Shown here: piece after piece, positions 9,359 to 12,736 of the stretch
How positions within the stretch are numbered: the stretch's first letter is position 1
How the letters are laid out: each line of letters opens with the position of its first letter
Assembly: GCA_036939975.1 (NCBI GenBank)
Contig: JALLPB010000816.1
Span: forward strand, 1-12,736
Origin: Cyclostephanos tholiformis
Lineage: Eukaryota; Bacillariophyta; Thalassiosirophyceae; Thalassiosirales; Thalassiosiraceae
DNA length: 12,736 nucleotides
Direction: 5' to 3'
Translations under genes and position numbers: made by a program
Notes under the pieces: model-generated
Told to the model about the DNA's origin: nothing
What the model saw: only the letters and a program-made list of their open reading frames with translations
Databases searched by the model: none

Positions 9359-9707
9359 TGGTTTTAAAAAAAAATTACAATTCTATCTCTACTCTCTCTA
9401 TCTGCCTTTTTGATATATTTATTATTTTTTGTGGGTGTTGGTGCTCCCTTTGTTTTTTGTCACACACACACTCTATTTTAATACACGTAGAGTTTTTGAT
9501 GTTGTGACGATTGTCTTTCCTCCCACACTTTCTCTCTTGCGTAGATAGGTGTCTCTCTCTTGGGATCTGGGGGCGAGCGGGCCGGGCCCGACAAAAAATA
9601 ATGCCCCCGCCGACGACCTCGTCATGTGTAGAGACCATGATGAACCATACAAAACATACACATCCATTAGTAGTCGCCTCCGTAATATTATTCCTAACAA
9701 TAATAAC
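9359..9707. promoter_or_regulatory. Divergent intergenic region shared by the WDR83-like and GT-D-like genes
   Basis: The 349 bases between the ATG at 9358 (minus) and the ATG at 9708 (plus) must carry both promoters and both 5' leaders. It contains pyrimidine tracts (TCTCTACTCTCTCTATC near 9385), T runs, and a CA repeat near 9462. If the other gene starts at the in-frame ATG at 9624, the shared region shrinks to about 265 bases. No defined element is recognised. Confidence 0.5.
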
Positions 9708-10850
9708 ATGATGCGTATCGCGACGAGGAGATGCGTCTACACGACATCCGTCCTCTGCATCGCGTTGATATTCGCGTGGCGCACGCGGGGGATCATCGAA
9801 GACGTTTCGTCCTCGCTGGACGAATACGTCCTGGGTATGCACAGGAGCGGCGGCCTCCCCCCGATGGCGGGCACCGCTCGACATGTCGTCGCGGCGGGGG
9901 GACGGACGTCGGAGGATGACAATACGGACGAACTCCTCCCCCCCCCCCCCACGAATACGCCGCCTTTCTCACTTCGATTGCCATCATCGCCATCATCGTC
10001 GTCGTCGTCATCGTCATCATCGTCGTTCGCCCCGAAAAAGGAAGCAGGATCGGTCCGGCGCTGTCCATGGACTCGGAACGAATTCGTCCTCGGACGATGC
10101 GACCTGCAGCTGTTACTCAGGAGGCTCATACAACGCGTGCCATTCTCGTACGCGCATTACAACGACGGCGAGATATTGGCAATGAAGAAAACCGACGGAC
10201 ACACCGATCGGGGGATGCAGTGGCTATCGGAGGAATTGCGCGTCGTCATGACGAGGGCGTTTCACAGGGAAAAACCCGGCCTGATCTTCGGGATACCGTG
10301 CGCGGGGGAATACGCGGACGATAACGCATTCGCGAACGCGGAGCTCGGGAATTCCACCGTCGAGCGCACGATCGCCACGGTGTTCATTAACTCCAATTAC
10401 CTCGCCGCGAGGAGGGTATTGCTTAGGTACGTGAAACGGAATCCGGATCGACATGTACACATGGTCGTATCGGACGAGGCGGACATGGACGCGTTCGAGG
10501 CCGGTACCGACATACGACCCGAGTCCGTGACGAGGATCTCCGGCCGTAATGCCTTCCCGGGGGGTTATCACGACAACATCAACAACACCCGACACCACAA
10601 ACCGGGGGATATCGTGATCGTATGCGCCGGTCCGCTGGGTCGGATACTCGCGACGGAGTGGTTCCTACAGCGTCCGCAGACCACCTACCTCGAGCTGGGA
10701 AGCTTCTTCGACATGGACCTTTTCGGTAAATCCTTCGGGGCCGACTATTACACCAGGTTGGGTTCGGTGCCGCATTGCGGAGAAACAACCGAGATACAGA
10801 CCGAACTTTTGTTGGACCTGATCGACAAGCCGCTGTTGCGCCGCCATTAA
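9708..10850 (+). CDS. Type II membrane GT-D-fold glycosyltransferase-like protein
   Basis: With the ATG at 9708 (A at -3) the protein has 380 residues and begins MMRIATRRCVYTTSVLCIAL. This is a basic flank followed by a hydrophobic segment, typical of a Golgi-type signal anchor. The frame is open further upstream, and an ATG at 9624 would add 28 polar residues and push the anchor inward. A stem of low complexity follows: Pro run (from a 13-C tract, 9938-9950), then Ser run (about nt 9987-10025). The catalytic-like part contains FSYAHYNDGE with D153 and E155, like the metal-binding DxE of DUF1792/GT-D enzymes. Later come FGIPCAGEY, GDIVIVCAGPLGRILA and YLELGSFFDMDLFG, resembling the GP...LA and I/L-D/E-xG blocks of that fold. 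Substrate is unknown. The match to GT-D is by remembered motifs only. The gene is intronless and is followed by a decayed copy of its own 3' end. Confidence 0.75.
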   Translation: MMRIATRRCVYTTSVLCIALIFAWRTRGIIEDVSSSLDEYVLGMHRSGGLPPMAGTARHVVAAGGRTSEDDNTDELLPPPPTNTPPFSLRLPSSPSSSSSSSSSSSFAPKKEAGSVRRCPWTRNEFVLGRCDLQLLLRRLIQRVPFSYAHYNDGEILAMKKTDGHTDRGMQWLSEELRVVMTRAFHREKPGLIFGIPCAGEYADDNAFANAELGNSTVERTIATVFINSNYLAARRVLLRYVKRNPDRHVHMVVSDEADMDAFEAGTDIRPESVTRISGRNAFPGGYHDNINNTRHHKPGDIVIVCAGPLGRILATEWFLQRPQTTYLELGSFFDMDLFGKSFGADYYTRLGSVPHCGETTEIQTELLLDLIDKPLLRRH

Positions 10851-10919
10851 TGAGGGTCGTCGCTGTCGAGTGGGGGCCGTCGCTATGCTCGGTCTTTGCA
10901 GTCGCCGAATCTTTCTCAT

Positions 10920-10997
10920 GGTTCACCAGCAGCTCCCGATACTGCCGACTTTGAACTTGGGAGCTTCGTCGAGGCGAAAACTTTCGGGGCCGATTGA
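10920..10997 (+). pseudogene. Decayed partial duplicate of the GT-D-like gene 3' end
   Basis: In the same frame as the gene upstream, and after its tandem TAA TGA stops, this stretch reads APDTADFELGSFV...TFGAD followed by TGA (10995-10997). The parent has RPQTTYLELGSFF...SFGAD at about 10674-10748. At base level, GAGCTGGGAAGCTTCTTCGA against GAACTTGGGAGCTTCGTCGA matches at 16 of 20 positions. CTTTCGGGGCCGA repeats the parent CCTTCGGGGCCGA with one change. About four codons are missing between the two blocks. This looks like a tandem duplication of the 3' end that has lost function. Confidence 0.6.
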
Positions 10998-11002
10998 TAC
11001 CC

Positions 11003-11171
11003 GTAAGTTCGTGTAGATTCAGATACACATTGAGGTGACACGACCTCGATTGACATGTCTCTCTTTTCAGGTTTCCCTGATTCCTCTGAGGATGACGACT
11101 TATCTTCTTATCACGAGTCCACACAACCCCCAATAGAAGACATGTTTGATTGCAGTGGAGTCAGCATGTGA
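11003..11171 (+). other. Intron-like segment plus short open exon
   Basis: GTAAGT at 11003 and a pyrimidine tract ending CTCTCTTTTCAG at 11070 form a textbook 68-base intron. From 11071 one frame is open as FPDSSEDDDLSSYHES and ends at TGA 11169-11171 after GVSM. Joined to an upstream frame with ATG at 10885 it would make a 72-residue protein, starting MLGLCSRRIFLMV. That upstream frame differs from the one showing similarity to the GT-D-like gene. It may be a genuine small gene, or the remains of a paralog's last intron and exon. Transcription is not shown by the sequence. Confidence 0.35.
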
Positions 11172-11211
11172 TCTTGTGTTATTAATTACCTAGCTAAAAG
11201 AATCGTCTTGA

Positions 11212-12736
11212 CTATCTCAACTGCCAAGCTTCTTCATATTGCCTTGGGTCGAGACGGAATCTTTGAGTATTCCACGAGAAATCCCCCCGCTCCACAAATT
11301 TCCTTTTGTCATCTAGGTAATTGACAATGGAACGACAAGCGTCCAAGTTCAACTTTGCCATCTCCCCGTCGATCGAGTTCATCAACAATTCTAATTGAGA
11401 AGATTCCTCCCGCGCAGCGCCGCGTGAATCGGGCGATTCCTCGAGCATCATCTGCTCTCTCCAAGCCAGTCCGTCCCAACCCGGTCGTGGTCCCGCATAT
11501 CCGCAACAGACCAGATATCTCTCCGCGGAAGCCGGTCTTGACGATATGGGTTTCAAGAACGTCATCCGATCAAACATGAAATAAAGCTCGGTCAGCATCC
11601 TCCTCGTCCCCTCCCCCCTGGAACCGAAAAGTTTCAATACGAATATCCCCCCGGAACGCAGCAGGGCAAGCGCTGCGGCGGTCTGGGATACGACGAGCTT
11701 GTGCGCCATCGATTCTTGATCGACCGCGTCTCGCTGGGCGTCGAAGCCGCCATCCGCGACTACCAGGTCGGCGAGGGGATTGTCATCGTCGTCGTGTTTG
11801 TCGCATCGACTACCTCTCGACGACAACGAATCGGCGTCTTTTTCGGGTGGTGGTACCACCAAGGTCGTTTGTATTTCCCGTTGTAGCCGAAGCACGTTGT
11901 CCCAAACGTAGACGCTCCCTGAGCCGTCCGCGCCACGACAGACGCGATAGCAGCAGGACGTTGTTCCCGGATCCCTCGCGACGTCAACATCGTCATCCAC
12001 ATCGGACGGATCGTATTTGGCAGTGCGAAGAAAATGGATGAACCGTCTAAGGTGGTCCAAGTCCCAACGTATTCCCCTGCCATCGCCGTTCCTGCCCTCG
12101 AGGCTCATTCCGAATCCGTAACACACGGGATTATCATTCACGCACTCCATCGTCGATGAAGATGATGCGCGGATGCCGTTTCCTCGACCGCCCTCACCGC
12201 GTTTTTGTTGCTGCTGCTGCTGCGAGGGGGATTCGTCATTGTCGTCCCCATCGTCATCATCGTCGCAATCATCATCATCAGCAGCGGTAGTATCATCTGC
12301 CCGTCGTATCGGCGACGCAGGATGCATGAGTCGATACAGGACATATTCGCTGAATCCTCCGGGGGCGCCGCACAGATCAACGAAGACGAAGGGACGATGC
12401 GATAGACGCCGTCGTCGTTGTCGGGAATCATTTCGCGTCGTCGTCGATTTTTTACATCCTTCATCATCCTCCCGCTCCTCCTGCTCCTGCTCCTGCTCCT
12501 GCTCCTCCTCCACTTCGCTCACGCCGGACGTTAGGATGAATCCCAATAACGCGTCAATATTTGCGAGCTTGATGGCAGATCGATTAACGAATTGGTACAA
12601 TCCTCTCCCCCCTCCTTCACCACGCGTCGGAATGCGACGACGCCGCCCATGCCCGCCGAAGGCGGAAGTCCCCGTCGTCCGCCGCCGTCGTCCGTCGAGC
12701 CTCCCACGATGGTCTCCCTCCCCCCCCCCCCCGCCC
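11212..12736 (-). CDS. CMTR1: Cap-1 mRNA 2'-O-ribose methyltransferase (FtsJ domain), 5' partial
   Basis: S-adenosylmethionine-dependent enzyme that methylates the 2'-O of the first transcribed nucleotide next to the mRNA cap. Counting from the codon at 12600, the K-D-K-E catalytic set is present: K11 in FVNRSAIKLANID, D283 in ADGGFD, K323 in FVLKLFG and E360 in SRPASAERYLVC. The SAM-binding loop is DLCGAPGGFSEYV (75-87). SRPxSxERY and the FVNRSAIK start of the domain point to CMTR1 rather than CMTR2. Hydrophilic insertions sit at about 30-66 (Glu/Gln then Arg), 102-132 (poly-Asp then poly-Gln) and 252-273. The last 75-80 residues are helical-looking and not recognised. The codon at 12600 is TTG, and the frame stays open without ATG to the window edge. 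The true start or an upstream exon therefore lies outside, or an intron begins within 12600-12736. Confidence 0.88.
   Translation of the reverse strand, partial: GGGGGEGDHRGRLDGRRRRTTGTSAFGGHGRRRRIPTRGEGGGRGLYQFVNRSAIKLANIDALLGFILTSGVSEVEEEQEQEQEQEEREDDEGCKKSTTTRNDSRQRRRRLSHRPFVFVDLCGAPGGFSEYVLYRLMHPASPIRRADDTTAADDDDCDDDDDGDDNDESPSQQQQQQKRGEGGRGNGIRASSSSTMECVNDNPVCYGFGMSLEGRNGDGRGIRWDLDHLRRFIHFLRTAKYDPSDVDDDVDVARDPGTTSCCYRVCRGADGSGSVYVWDNVLRLQREIQTTLVVPPPEKDADSLSSRGSRCDKHDDDDNPLADLVVADGGFDAQRDAVDQESMAHKLVVSQTAAALALLRSGGIFVLKLFGSRGEGTRRMLTELYFMFDRMTFLKPISSRPASAERYLVCCGYAGPRPGWDGLAWREQMMLEESPDSRGAAREESSQLELLMNSIDGEMAKLNLDACRSIVNYLDDKRKFVERGDFSWNTQRFRLDPRQYEEAWQLR
12478..12512 (-). repeat. Imperfect hexamer repeat encoding a Glu-Gln run in the CMTR1-like gene
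   Basis: On the plus strand CTCCTG repeats about five times, giving alternating Glu-Gln codons on the coding strand (EQEQEQEQEE). It lies between the first catalytic Lys and the SAM-binding loop, where orthologues usually have a short linker. It is a coding microsatellite, likely variable in length in steps that keep frame. Confidence 0.8.
12720..12732. repeat. Poly-C tract at the window edge
   Basis: A run of 13 C at the right edge. It reads as Gly codons if the CMTR1-like frame continues through it. Long C runs are prone to sequencing and replication slippage, so the frame upstream of this point is uncertain. Confidence 0.7.

Noticed and set aside
9549..9707. N-terminal extension of the GT-D-like protein from GTG at 9549
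   Set aside because: GTG is not an expected eukaryotic start. The ATG at 9708 places a signal anchor at the N-terminus. The ATG at 9624 is kept as an alternative.
9375..9884. 169-residue minus-strand open frame
   Set aside because: It overlaps the divergent spacer and the antisense of the GT-D-like N-terminus. Its composition is unlike a folded protein and no family is recognisable.
1..12736. tRNA, rRNA, CRISPR array or intact transposon
   Set aside because: By eye I found no cloverleaf boxes, rRNA-like stretches, regularly spaced direct repeats with unique spacers, or transposase or reverse transcriptase motifs. Short or divergent ones could be missed without tools.

Overview
This is eukaryotic nuclear DNA, most likely from a chitin-forming centric diatom (Thalassiosira, Skeletonema or Cyclotella type). 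Short GT-AG introns (about 70-210 bases) interrupt genes that are packed closely on both strands. Each gene has family relatives among eukaryotes or stramenopiles. The first large gene is a chitin synthase, and beta-chitin is a known product of Thalassiosirales diatoms. The organism call is inference from gene content. I see no sign of a prokaryotic operon, CRISPR array, rRNA, tRNA or intact transposon.

Layout, left to right. Positions 1-77 are a heptamer satellite at the window edge. Positions 237-386 look like the last exon of an unrecognised plus-strand gene. Positions 495-4994 (+) hold a chitin synthase of about 1,330 residues, reconstructed here from seven exons; its first intron boundary is ambiguous. 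Positions 4995-6015 are an AT-richer convergent spacer with a three-copy degenerate repeat. Positions 6016-7350 (-) encode a single-exon, cysteine-rich, type I membrane protein. Positions 7582-9358 (-) encode a WDR83/MORG1-type WD40 protein from three exons, fully in frame. A 349-base divergent spacer separates it from 9708-10850 (+), a probable type II membrane protein resembling GT-D-fold glycosyltransferases (DUF1792-like). Just downstream, 10920-10997 carries a decayed copy of that gene's 3' end, followed by an intron-like and exon-like stretch to 11171. Positions 11212-12736 (-) encode the catalytic domain of a cap-1 2'-O-ribose methyltransferase (CMTR1/FtsJ type) whose 5' end leaves the window.

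The genes do not form one obvious pathway. The chitin synthase, the cysteine-rich surface-type protein and the anchored glycosyltransferase-like protein would all act in the secretory system or at the cell surface. WDR83 and CMTR1 are housekeeping genes for signalling or RNA processing. Four of the five larger genes (all but the cysteine-rich one) carry long simple-sequence stretches inside the coding region: poly-Gln, poly-Ser, poly-Gly, poly-Pro and poly-Asp.

The points most worth a second look are the unresolved chitin synthase intron, the decayed glycosyltransferase 3' duplicate, the anchored GT-D-like protein, and the stramenopile-type cysteine-rich membrane protein.
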